Origin: Tolypocladium sp. Sup5 PDA-1
Taxonomy: Eukaryota; Ascomycota; Sordariomycetes; Hypocreales; Ophiocordycipitaceae
Reading direction: 5' to 3'
Length of the DNA stretch: 64,000 bases
Assembly: GCA_000750105.3 (NCBI GenBank)
Contig: JPHH03000017.1
Coordinates: 496,001 to 560,000, forward strand
Shown here one piece after another: positions 34,148 through 43,909 of this stretch. Position numbers and translations under genes: made by a program. Below the pieces are notes generated by a model. It was not told where the DNA came from and ran no database searches. It saw only the letters and a list, made by a program, of their open reading frames with translations. Position 1 is the stretch's first letter. Every line of letters starts with the position of its first letter.

Positions 34148-34828
34148 ACTTGTACGAAGCACTGTGGGGATGTATCAGACATGTACAATAGGGTGTTGAG
34201 GGGGATATTGTAGGCTAAATCAAGCGAGCAGCCATGTACCCATATTCAGACTTGGACTCTACTTGATCATACCGCCTTTGCGATTGATATCGGCGGATCC
34301 CCATGACGACTGACCGGAGCGGAGAAACCTGGGCCCGCCTCTGAAGTGAACCCTTGACAGCGCCACGCACGAGGCACGAGGAGGGCCGGGCTGTAAACTT
34401 CGCCCTGCGCATTTCCCCTCACCAGGCAGGACACCTCACGACCGAACATTTCAGCACAGCAGGACCCCGTTTGCCAGCAGCAGACCACCAACCCAAGTGG
34501 ATGTGGCGAACGAAGCGAGGTGGTGCTGCATTAAATTAGGCCAAGGCGGGCGGCCCGCGTTGCTCGGGCGGCTGAGCGTTGCAGGCCGTTGGCAGAGGCG
34601 CTTTGCGGCTTTGGGCGTGCATGCAGCGGCGGCCTGGCCTGTTTTGATGCTACAGGGTAGGTTTGCACCCTCGGGACTTAGACAGGCTCGCTGCGAGCTG
34701 TTCTCATGTTCAACGAGTGCCAGGTGGCTGATGAGACCATGAGGGACAGCTTGAAGGATCCCCTCTTCCTTGTCTTTCGCGCAGCGGAAGCGAGACCATA
34801 ACGGCCCAGTGGTAGGCCGGCCGGCACG
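34148..34828. other. Intergenic region upstream of the spt10-like gene
   Basis: A 681-bp gap with the uS2m terminator and the promoter of the next gene. No gene, RNA or repeat was recognised. Confidence 0.5.
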
Positions 34829-36574
34829 ATGCCCGCCGTCATGGACGACCCGACCGGCCCCACCCTCTACCGCGTCTCGGGCCAGACGCCGTTCCCGGAC
34901 CCCGGCAGCCCCGGCCTCCCGGAGGACATCCTCCCGCGCCAGGTCACGCTACGGGACCGGCAGACGGTCGCGACTATCGTGCCCTTTGCCTCGCGCCACC
35001 AGCTGCCGCCCTCGCTACTCGTGTACCTGTGTGACCAGCTCAACCGCGAGATCGACGGCGGCGACACGTACCCCATGATGGACCCCTTTGGCGTCGACGG
35101 CTTCGCCGACTACTGGTTCCAGACGTTTGGCGCCGTCATGCTGCTGGGCAACCTGGAGGGTGCCGACGACGTGGCCGAGGGCCGGGACTGGGCCAAGGAG
35201 TGCCTGGGCAGCTTCTTCATCAAGCCCAACTACCCGGGCCGCAGCAGCCACATCTGCAACGCCAGCTTCATCGTCACCGACGGCTCGCGCAACCGCGGCG
35301 TGGGCCGGCTCATGGGCGAGGCGTACCTCGACTGGGCGCCGCGCCTGGGCTACACGTACAGCGTCTTCAACCTCGTGTACGAGACAAACGTGGCCTCGAT
35401 CCGCATCTGGGACGCGCTCGGCTTCAAGCGCATCGGGCGCGTCAAGGCGTGCGGCAACCTTCGCAGCCACCCGGACCGGCTCATCGACGCCATAATCTAC
35501 GGGCGCGACCTGGGCACCGCCGGCGGCGACGCCGACGAGCTCGTCAGCGAGGAGCGCTTCGACAAGATCCGCTACTACCTCAAGTACGCAAAGTACCCCA
35601 ATGGCGCCGACCGCGCCGAGAAGAGCCGCCTGCGCAGTGCGGCGACGCACTACAAGCTGCTCGACGGCGACAAGCTCATGCTCAAGGACAAGGAGGTCAT
35701 CGCCGACCCGGCGCGCCAGTACGAGATTGCGCGCGACGTGCATGCGCTGCACCACGGCGGCATCAACAAGACCACGGCGACCATTGCGGAAAAGTACCAC
35801 TGGAGCCGCATCAAGGAGACGGTCAGCGACGTCATCCGCGCGTGCGGCGAGTGCAAGGAGCTGGGCAAGACGCCGAACCCGGGGGGGAACAGGAAGACGA
35901 GCAGCGGCGCGGCGGCGGATGGCGCCGGGGGACCGCAGCCCGCGTCGTCGACTACGGAGAGGGTCTTGGCCTTGCAGCAGAACCACAACCACAACAACCA
36001 CAGCCTCATGTCGTCCCTGTCACAGTCGAGCCCAACAACACCAAGTCCGAGCGCGTACGCAAACCCCAGCGACATCTCCGTCCTCCCCTCACACACCCTC
36101 CAAAGCAGCACCCAAACGCCCGCCGACCACCTCGGCCACCACCACCTCGGCCACCACCACGTCCACCACCACCATCACAACCCCATGCTGCAAGACCCCC
36201 CGACGAGCCACCACCCCTCGCCCGTCTACCAGCCCATCGACCCGCAGATCATCAACCACCACCAGCACCACCACGACGTCCACCACCACCCCGCCGGCCC
36301 GCCGCCCGACGACAACCCCTTCGACCACTACCACCAGCACGCCGACTTCCAGGCGCTCCTCAACGCCACCGAGGACGTCGTGCCTGGCCAGGAGGGCGAG
36401 AGTGATGCCGCGGCCGTGGACCGCGACCTGGAGATGCTGATTGAGCAGGACGATGATGAGGATGACGGGCGCATGGAGGGGCTGCAGGGGGATAATGAGG
36501 GGCAAGGGGGGCGGAGGACGGAGAGGGCGGAGAGAGGGCTGTATGATGTTGGTTTTGAGGGGTCGGGAGGGTAG
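34829..36574 (+). CDS. spt10: Spt10-like acetyltransferase with integrase-type H2C2 zinc finger
   Basis: Intronless frame of 581 residues joining a GNAT acetyltransferase to an HHCC zinc finger. In yeast, Spt10 has this same layout; its finger resembles retroviral integrase zinc domains and binds histone-gene upstream elements, with the GNAT part needed for activation. Here the GNAT core spans about 120-210: acetyl-CoA motif GSRNRGVGRLMGEAY, then NLVYETNVASIRIWDALGFKRIGR. The finger lies at about 305-342, with ligands His305, His309, Cys339 and Cys342 and the intervening GGINKT and EKYHWSRI typical of integrase fingers. The C-terminal third is disordered: Ser/Thr-rich, then a His-rich stretch (about 430-505) and an acidic segment. 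The His-rich tail could bind metal but may be simple low-complexity. A role in histone gene control is inferred by homology. Confidence 0.82.
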   Translation: MPAVMDDPTGPTLYRVSGQTPFPDPGSPGLPEDILPRQVTLRDRQTVATIVPFASRHQLPPSLLVYLCDQLNREIDGGDTYPMMDPFGVDGFADYWFQTFGAVMLLGNLEGADDVAEGRDWAKECLGSFFIKPNYPGRSSHICNASFIVTDGSRNRGVGRLMGEAYLDWAPRLGYTYSVFNLVYETNVASIRIWDALGFKRIGRVKACGNLRSHPDRLIDAIIYGRDLGTAGGDADELVSEERFDKIRYYLKYAKYPNGADRAEKSRLRSAATHYKLLDGDKLMLKDKEVIADPARQYEIARDVHALHHGGINKTTATIAEKYHWSRIKETVSDVIRACGECKELGKTPNPGGNRKTSSGAAADGAGGPQPASSTTERVLALQQNHNHNNHSLMSSLSQSSPTTPSPSAYANPSDISVLPSHTLQSSTQTPADHLGHHHLGHHHVHHHHHNPMLQDPPTSHHPSPVYQPIDPQIINHHQHHHDVHHHPAGPPPDDNPFDHYHQHADFQALLNATEDVVPGQEGESDAAAVDRDLEMLIEQDDDEDDGRMEGLQGDNEGQGGRRTERAERGLYDVGFEGSGG

Positions 36575-36836
36575 AATAGGGGCTAGAAAGAGGACGAGCG
36601 GCAGTTGTGATTTTGCATCGTGGTTTCATAGCGTACTCTGTCCTCCACAGGACATCTTATCAGCATTTTGGTAGCATGGATGCATGGTTCACATCATATC
36701 AATTGTCCAACGTGGTGTCCTTGGCGTCGACAGGAAGTCATTCAAGTCTAGAGGTCGTTTTCTAGGTCATCATACAGATCCCCAACCCCTCACGTCTTCC
36801 TATTAACCTTTCACTTCTTTCCTCCCGTCTCCCTCC

Positions 36837-38717
36837 TTACCGACGAGGCATTCCCCGTCCTCTTCCCCTCACCGCTCGCTGGGCCGCCCCCGGAGGCAGC
36901 TGTCCCGGTGCCTGGGGCTTTGCGCTCTCCTCGTTCCTGATGGTCTCGTCGACGCTGAGGATCAGGCAGCTGGCCTCGGTGGCGGCCTGGATGGCGTTGA
37001 CCTTGACCAGCGCAGGCTCCCACACGAAGCGTTCCATCATGTCGGCCACGCCCTCGTTGTTAAAGTCCACGCCGGCCCAGGTGTTGCCCTTGCGGTGCTC
37101 CACGCGCAGCTTGTTGAGGATGTCGGTGGCGTCGAAGCCGGCGTTGTCGCATAGCTGTCGGGGGATGATCTCCAGCGCCTTGGCGAACGACTTGATGATG
37201 GCTTGTTGCTTGTGGGGGATGTTCTTGTCGGCGAAGCGGTGCAGGTAGGCAGAGACCTCCATCTCGACGGCACCACCGCCACCGACGATCAGGTGGTTCT
37301 TGATGGCTCGCTTGACAATCATGATGGCGTCGTGCAGCGATCGCTCAACCTCGGCAATGAACTGCTCGGCGCCGCCACGCAGCACCAGGGTGCAGGTCTT
37401 GGCTTCGGGGCACTCCTCGAAGAAGTTGAATCGCTCGCCACCAATCTGGCGCTCGTCGAAGGTCCCGCAGGTTCCGAGGTGCTCGTGAAGAATGTCTGAG
37501 CACGTCGACTGAATAGTGGCGCCAGTAGCCTGGACCACACGCTCCATATCCTCAGAGGCGACGCGGCCGGCACAGAAGATGTCTCGGTCGGCAAAGAACT
37601 GCGTAGCCAAGTCGCCGATGGGCAGCTTGCTCAGCACCACCTTGGCGCCGGTCTTGGAGATGGCCTCGAGCTTCTTGTAGATGATCTGCCACTCCGCATC
37701 CACGATGGCCTGGTACTCGGACACCTGCTCGACGCGGACCTCGGCGTTGTCCTTTTCGGCCTTGAGCTCCAGCTCGACGTTCAAGCACACAATCTTGGGC
37801 TTCTTGAAGGTCTTGGGTTGTTGCTCGAAGCCGGCGTAGGAGAAGGTCTTCTTGAAGGCGACGCCGTTGACGAAGCGCGACTCGGTGAGGGATCCGCCGG
37901 GGATCTTCTTGATGCCGATCAGCTTCTCGTTCAGGTCGTCCTGGTCGAGCGACAGAACGGCGTCGACCACCACTGTTGCCCATGTCAGTTTTCCATGCTT
38001 GAAATGGCTCCGGGGGCGGGCATCGTGTCATACTCTTTGTGAAGAACTCGGTATTTCGCTTAATCAGCTTGCTCGTCATGGCGGTGGCGGCCAGCTTGGA
38101 CAGCGTCTCGCGTCGGTTGCCCTCGTCGGTGCTGACGGCAATCTCCTTGATCTTGTTGACGGCCATGTGTGACGCCCTCCTCAGGCCCTTGATGATGATC
38201 TGAGAGCTGACACCCTGCTCGACGTGGTCCTTGACCTCCTTGAGAATCTCGCCGGCGAGGACGACGACGGAGGTGGTGCCGTCACCGACCTCGGCGTCTT
38301 GGGATCGGGCAATGTCGACGAGGATTCGGGCGGCGGGGTGGACAATGTCGAGGAGCTGCTGCAGTCAGCAAACCGATTCCTGCTTTGATGCCATGTGCGC
38401 GTGCGGGTGTCGTGCGAACCTTCATGACCGTCGCGCCATCGTTGGTAATCGTCTGCCTGCCATTCTCGTCCACCATCAACAGGTCCCCGCCATAGGGACC
38501 CAGAGTGGGCTTTACCGTAGCCTGAACCGCTAGACAGGCATTGATATTCGAGATGATCTGGCCCTTGCCCTGGGAGGTGTCGGTTCCTAGACGGGGAGAG
38601 CAGGTCGCGGTCAGCCAGGTGTCCAGCTAAAGGGGCGGCCAGCCTGCGAGGGGAGCGGTGGGGTAGCTCACCTTCCTTGAGGACGATGATGGTGGGCGTC
38701 TGCCCTCCGAAAGACAT
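36837..38717 (-). CDS. cct7: T-complex protein 1 subunit eta (CCT7)
   Basis: Eta subunit of the cytosolic CCT/TRiC chaperonin. Exons 38717-38672, 38586-38420, 38355-38034 and 37972-36837 give 556 residues. Diagnostic motifs are MSFGGQTPTIIVLKEGTDTSQGKGQ, TLGPYGGDLLMVD, NDGATVMKLLDIVHPAA, the catalytic AEVGDGTTSVV, and the eta-specific RAIKNHLIVGGGGAVEMEVS, IIPRQLCDNAGFDATDILNKLR and DETIRNEESAKPQ. The third exon has tandem acceptors (CAGCAG at 38361-38356), so a form with one extra Gln could be made; the conserved length favours the second AG. The C-terminus is Gly/Arg-rich. It converges on the spt10-like gene with about 260 bp between stops. Confidence 0.95.
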
Positions 38718-39231
38718 GATGGCGGTGGTTTGCTGGAGTGGCCCGTCGTTGCCCAGGAGATCGGCTGATGCAGAGGGGAGAGGCTGGCTGGCTATGCGAG
38801 GGTCAAGGGCGTCAGGATGCGACGTTGTCTGCTCTCGTGCGTGGGATGGGATGGGATGGACTGGCTGTCGTCGAGCTCCAAAAAAATGTTGCAGCCTTTC
38901 CTGCCCGTGCACGGACCACCCTGATCTCTGAGGTACCCCTCCAAGCTTGTCAGGGGACGCAGGACTGGCTGCCCCACCATCGACGACATTCTCACGACGT
39001 CCATGGAAGCTGGAACTCGCAACTTCAAGTTCAATGTTCGCGCACCAATTCATCGATCCATTCATAAAGCCCGTCGCCGTCAGGGTATCCGTGCTCATAG
39101 TCTCGTAGTCCTCATAGCCTCGTAACCTCAACGTCTCTCCCCTTCCCCCCCGTTCCTCGCGTTCCACTCCGTCTCCCACAAAACAAACCACCCCAAGCCG
39201 CCAACAAGAGGGGAACCAGAACCAGCTGGGA
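38718..39231. other. Intergenic region upstream of cct7
   Basis: A 514-bp gap expected to carry the cct7 promoter. No further gene was seen. Confidence 0.5.
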
Positions 39232-40044
39232 TCAGATCATGATGCCCAGCAGCGAGTCGGGCGAGTGGGCAAACGCCAGCTCCAGCTTGCGCACCTGCGC
39301 CATCCTGCGAGACAGAGCCGCCAGCTTCTTCTGGACCAGGCCGTTGATAAACAGCCGCAGCTGGTCCTGCAGCTGCTGGAGCTTGTACTCCTGCTCCTCG
39401 CTCTCGTACGCGGGAGAATCGGCGTTCTCGTACCGGTAGTTCTGGATTTCAATCGTCGACTCCTCGACGACCATGTTGACGACAGTGGCCACGCGCACTG
39501 CCGTCAGGACCGGGTCCTGCTCGGCTCTGCAATGCTCTTGGAGACTTTGCATCAGGCCGCTGACGTTGCGGCTGGTGTCGAACAAGCGTCCATCGTAGCT
39601 GGAACGTTCTGGGAACTGCTCGTCCAAGAGCCGGAGAAGGGGCAGCTTGCCGTCAAAGACGTCGTACCGCTGGAGCTTGAGTTCATCAAGTTCAACGCCG
39701 AGAGGCCTCTGGGCATCCAAGAGGTATTGAAGGTCCGGCATGAGGTTTTTGATGATGCACGGGCTGACTGCGTCATCTACCTTTCTGCGCCTCTTGGTGC
39801 GTTTTCCGTCTGGCTTGACGTTAGCTGAGGATGTTCGATACCAACATAGGAGGTAGGTATGCTAGAAGTCAGCTGCAATAGACGTACCGAGGCTTGCAAC
39901 GCCCGTCAGGGGAGCTGGAAGGGCCTTTGAAGTAGGTCGTCGAACCCTCTTGGTTCGACGCCGCTCCGCGATGGAGGGTCGTCCCCGGCGAGCCTGCAGT
40001 TTGCGGATGTTGGCCGCCGCATCAAGAGCCTTGAACATGGGCAT
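39232..40044 (-). CDS. Unrecognised basic/coiled-coil protein
   Basis: I do not recognise this gene. Exons 40044-39888 and 39809-39232, joined over a 78-bp intron with a perfect GTACGT donor and GCTAACG branch site, give 244 residues. The first ~65 residues are very basic (KLQARRGRPSIAERRRTKRVRR and KRTKRRRK), like a nuclear or DNA-binding tail. The rest is predicted helical and acidic: MPDLQYLLDAQRPLG, a central LPLLRLLDEQFPERSSYDGRLFD, and a long C-terminal helix with coiled-coil character (EEQEYKLQQLQDQLRLFINGLVQKKLA ... shown only in part here) ending in SLLGIMI. The shape recalls small kinetochore or replication-complex subunits, but that is a guess. The clean splice join supports a real gene. 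Confidence 0.7.
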
Positions 40045-41364
40045 CTTGCTGCTTCAGGGGGAGTTGGTAGATGTGGAATAGAGGCGAAGTCGGCCGACGG
40101 CGGATTGGAGAAAGGCGCGGCGAGCTTTCAAGATGAATGGGTTGGAGTTGGTGTTGGGTAAAGTCTCTTGAAAAGCTTGCGTTGTGGTCGGGTCGGGGCT
40201 CAAAGAGATGTTCAGTCTTTCACTGCCACCCAGCCACCACGCAGCTGCAAGGCAAACACTCAGGCAGGAAATTGGCCATTGTGCACAATGGTGAATAGGT
40301 TCCACGTTCGCAAAATGTGTCTACAGCACACGTACTGCCTGCTTTCATGCAACGACAATAGGCACAGCAAACGCCGGACCGTGGGCCTCAATGCACTCGC
40401 CCTTTTCTCCCAACTCGCCATACTAACCCTCGTGAGCGAAGTTTATGCAGATTGACCTCCCATCACCTGGAATAGATGGTTCACTGGTTTTGTGTTTAAC
40501 ATAGTCACTGACCCCTTTCCATGTTCCGACCTGCACCCGTGACAAAGCCCACGAACAATCACAGGGCGCGCATTATTAAGGCTTAGTGACCGACTCTTTC
40601 AGGGGTTTCTTTCTTGTGCAAATATACGTAAATGGACATAATTTTCCAGCGGTGGCAGCGTTGATTCCGAGGGTGTGGGGGAGGAAACTACGCTTCAGAG
40701 GAGGCAGCTCGTGTCCTTGTCGGAACATGGTTTGTTGCTCTGGGGCAAGGGTAGCCAAGATGAGCAGCTCTATAGGCAGTAGAACTAGCCTAATAGCCTG
40801 CGCAATGAGGGATATTGACAGCCCATTTCCTGCAAGTGGTAATGCCCAATTCGCTACAAGCGTTTCCCGCCGCTTTGCGCTTTTGTCCGTAGGTGTTGAA
40901 CTACCACGACAAAGACCCGGTGCTTTTGAATATGTCATGCTACGATGCTAGGTTGCTAAAGATATGGCTTGACCTATCGGACCTTTCCTTGGGCCATCTC
41001 GCTCGCTGTGCGATTATTCGTTCTGATGATCTCCCAACGCGCCCGAATGGCTCTCCCTAGAGGCTCTTTTTAAGCCAATTGCTCCTTCAGAAGGCAAACG
41101 ATATGGCTGAGTGTTGCGGCTCCAGCTAGTATTGCAATTGCCGTCGTAGTGATCGTGGTACACCTCGGTGATGCAATGGTCCGATTTGATGCTGGGTGGC
41201 CAGTCGATTCCCCTGTCGTCAGGATCACCGAGGAGGCCGAATGAGACAGGAGCATCCTTTCCAACTTCTACGTCCCGGGGACACTCTGCTCGTCCATGGT
41301 GCGATATTACGGTTATTCATACCAGTACCTATATTTACAGCATTGCAACACTCTGAAATCTTCC
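40045..41364. other. Intergenic region, lower GC
   Basis: About 1.3 kb between the unrecognised gene and the ankyrin gene. Part of it (about 40480-41060) is more AT-rich than its surroundings and holds a minus-strand frame of 120 codons (40938-40576) with a hydrophobic stretch. I see no known domain, so it may be a relic or chance. Confidence 0.4.
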
Positions 41365-41928
41365 CTACGCTTTAGAAGCCTGCGAGGGCCGTTGTGCCTT
41401 GCCCCGACCCGGCGCAGCCTCGAATTTGGCCTTCCACGTCTCGTCTTGCTTGAACATCTCGACGCACTGCAGGGCACTGGGGTTTCCGTAGTCTGGGTCC
41501 GCACCGCCCTCGAGCAAAGCCTGCATTTGTCTCGTGAGATTTAATCGTCGGTGGATTGACGCGCTGCCGACGTACCTCGATCACGGCGTCCTCCTTTTTG
41601 AACACGGCGCCAGCAAGGGGGCTCTGTCCCTTGTCATTGAGCCTGTTTGGGTCTGCACCGTGCTGTATCAGGAGCTTAACCAGGTCGGCATGGCCGTAGT
41701 ATGCTGCTAGCATCAGCTGATGGAGGTGTGGTGAGCTTTCATCTTCTGGTGGGACTGGAGTGGCAGCACGGAGGACCGTACCAGTGTGTCGCCTTTCTCG
41801 TTGGTCATGTTTGGTGGCAAGCCAGCCGGCAGGGCTTGTTGGAAGATGGCAAGGTCGCCTCTCCTCGCGGAGTCGTACATCCTCGCGGCCAGGGCGATGG
41901 CCTCCGGCGATAGAGATAGCGCGTCCAT
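41365..41928 (-). CDS. Small ankyrin-repeat protein
   Basis: Three exons (41928-41782, 41716-41576, 41520-41365) give 147 residues with two to three ankyrin repeats. The first helix pair is in MDALSLSPEAIALAARMYDSARRGDLAIF. Clear repeats are KGDTLLMLAAYYGHADLVKLLIQHGADPNRLND and GQSPLAGAVFKKEDAVIEALLEGGADPD (residues about 46-107), with the consensus TPLxxAAxxGH and GADPN turns. The short basic tail has no domain. Very similar small proteins are widespread in ascomycetes; fission yeast has one linked by homology to ribosome biogenesis. The function here is not established. Introns fall exactly between repeats, in phase 0. Confidence 0.88.
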
Positions 41929-43909
41929 GGCCGTTGTCCTCGTGACGCACTGGTGACGCTGGTGCACGATTGTCGGATTTTACGAATTCACTGGTTGTTG
42001 AAGAGGTGGAAGGTATCCGAGGTCGGAGGGAAACCCTGTTTATATTGCCGTGTTTTTGATCCGCTGGAATAACAGACAAAATGTGAGGCCGTGAGAGAGT
42101 TGCAGCAGCTCTCTATTGAATGTTCACTCAGTGACATGAATGACTCTCGTCCGCTTTAGGTTCCGTGGCGATTCATTGAGGTGCTCAGTGGAGCCAGGCG
42201 GGGCGGGGCGCTACAAGACGGTTCGGTGCGCTTCCAGCGAACTCGGAGGCCCGGAGCATCTACGACACTCGAGATCAAGGGCTCTTCAAGGGCTGGTTGA
42301 CCGAGGTAAGTTTAATTGCTATTTAAATTGAGATGAGTAGGTTTCAACATTTTCGCCACATCAAATAAGAAGATATGTGTCCCGACTCCCGAGCTCAAGA
42401 GATGGTGCAAGTGCAGGCGTTCCACGTCGCCCATGGATCGTCCGTGCCGCTCACACCGGGAAAAAGCAAATATTCAGTCTTGTTGTCCGTACATGTGCCG
42501 TGTTTCTCATCGTCAACCTGGATATTATTAGTATCATCGTACGAAGGAAGTACGGAGTACACAGGCTAAATAAGCCCCTTGGCTGAATCGATAGCGCACC
42601 CTTTCGCACGAGCCTCGCAGCAGAGCTGCTAGACTCTAGTAATCGGCCGTGCCATCGCCCTCGCCCGGCTCCGGCTCGGTGGGAATCGGCAGATCCGGCG
42701 GTTGTGGAGTCTCGGGTCTGTGGCGCATCGTTGGATTGCCCAGGTTTGTTTGTTATTTTACAGTAATAGGCGGTGGTCGATTTTGCGGTTTATACCGACT
42801 CCTTGTGGATATTTTGAGAAATGCTCGTTGCGAGCAGAGTTCAGCCGGGTCGGGAAGAGTTGGTCGTGGCGAGGACATCGTCATCTGCGGGGTGAGCTGG
42901 CTCAAGGTGGTGTCGCGCAGCGCCGCTGCCATTGGCGTTGGCCTCGATTCGACATGATCCGAGCTTCGATATCATGCCACTTCTCTTTGCAGCCCGGCAG
43001 ATCAACACCAATACTTTTGTGAGGATGCTTAACCGCCAACTGACTGCATGAATGGGATGCCTGACGATGGGCAGCCCAGAATCAATCCGTCATGCACAGA
43101 AACATCCAGGCCTCACGGATGCATACACCGAGCTAATAGCAGGCAGGCGAAGCTACCAGAGCTCCAGCAGGGCCAATCGGCCCGGGCAACTAGTTAGGCG
43201 GCGTGCGCAATACACTTTGGCCGCGTTGGAGCTGCTGTTGGCATGACATCAGACGTTCGTGGCGTCGGTGGCCCCTCCAGCATTAATTGATAGCGTGAAA
43301 CCCTGGAGTCTGGGCCTTGGTTGGGCGGACGCTGAGTACCTCTGTATCTAAGCAGTCGAGGGCGTCTAACACTTCAGGTCCCATTTCAGGGCATCCGAGG
43401 AGATATTCTCGATCGAGGAGTCGAGGCGGCTGCGGTATTCTCGCCTCTGGTGGATGGGTGAAAAAATACAAGGCCGTCATCCAAAATTCAATGGTTCGAC
43501 GGCTGAGCCAGGCTAAGCTATTGCCCGCATATCCGGGTCTTCCGTACCTGCTCGAGCTCCATCCCCGCTGCATTCGGATGCGGTGACGTATTGAGGCTGG
43601 AATGTGCTCCCACAATATCATCCAACCTTTGGCTGGTGGCCGCAATCGCCGATGCAACAGTATTATATCTACGGAGGTACGCCGAAGCGAGAGGTCGCTT
43701 CCGTGCCCAGACTGTACATACGCAGTGCATGCACCTTGCATTTCCTGGGTAATACTGGACCGCTCCCACGCTGCATCTCAACCCCATCTGCACTGTTACA
43801 GCTTCGCAGTGAATTGCAATTGCCATTCAGTCCTCCCAATTGACGCCGCGACTTCTCCGCGTCCTGCTCTATCGCCGTTTGTCAAAGTCACACCGGTTCG
43901 CTGCCGACA
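41929..43909. other. Large intergenic region upstream of phosphoketolase
   Basis: About 2 kb without a recognisable gene, lying upstream of both flanking genes, which point away from each other. A TACGGAGTA copy lies at 42551-42559. Short open frames at 42649-42957 and 43283-43741 show no motif. The DNA next to 43800-43909 is CT-rich, as expected just upstream of the phosphoketolase start. Confidence 0.5.
42551..42559 (-). repeat. TACTCCGTA motif copy 3
   Basis: Read as TACGGAGTA on the plus strand, in the gap upstream of phosphoketolase. Confidence 0.6.

Noticed and set aside
35200..36405. 401-codon frame in another phase of the spt10-like gene
   Set aside because: A shadow frame, rich in Arg, Pro and His, caused by the GC-rich codon usage of the real gene.
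40576..40938. 120-codon frame with a hydrophobic stretch, first thought to be a transposase fragment
   Set aside because: No catalytic motif and no terminal repeats were found; only kept as a note on the intergenic region.
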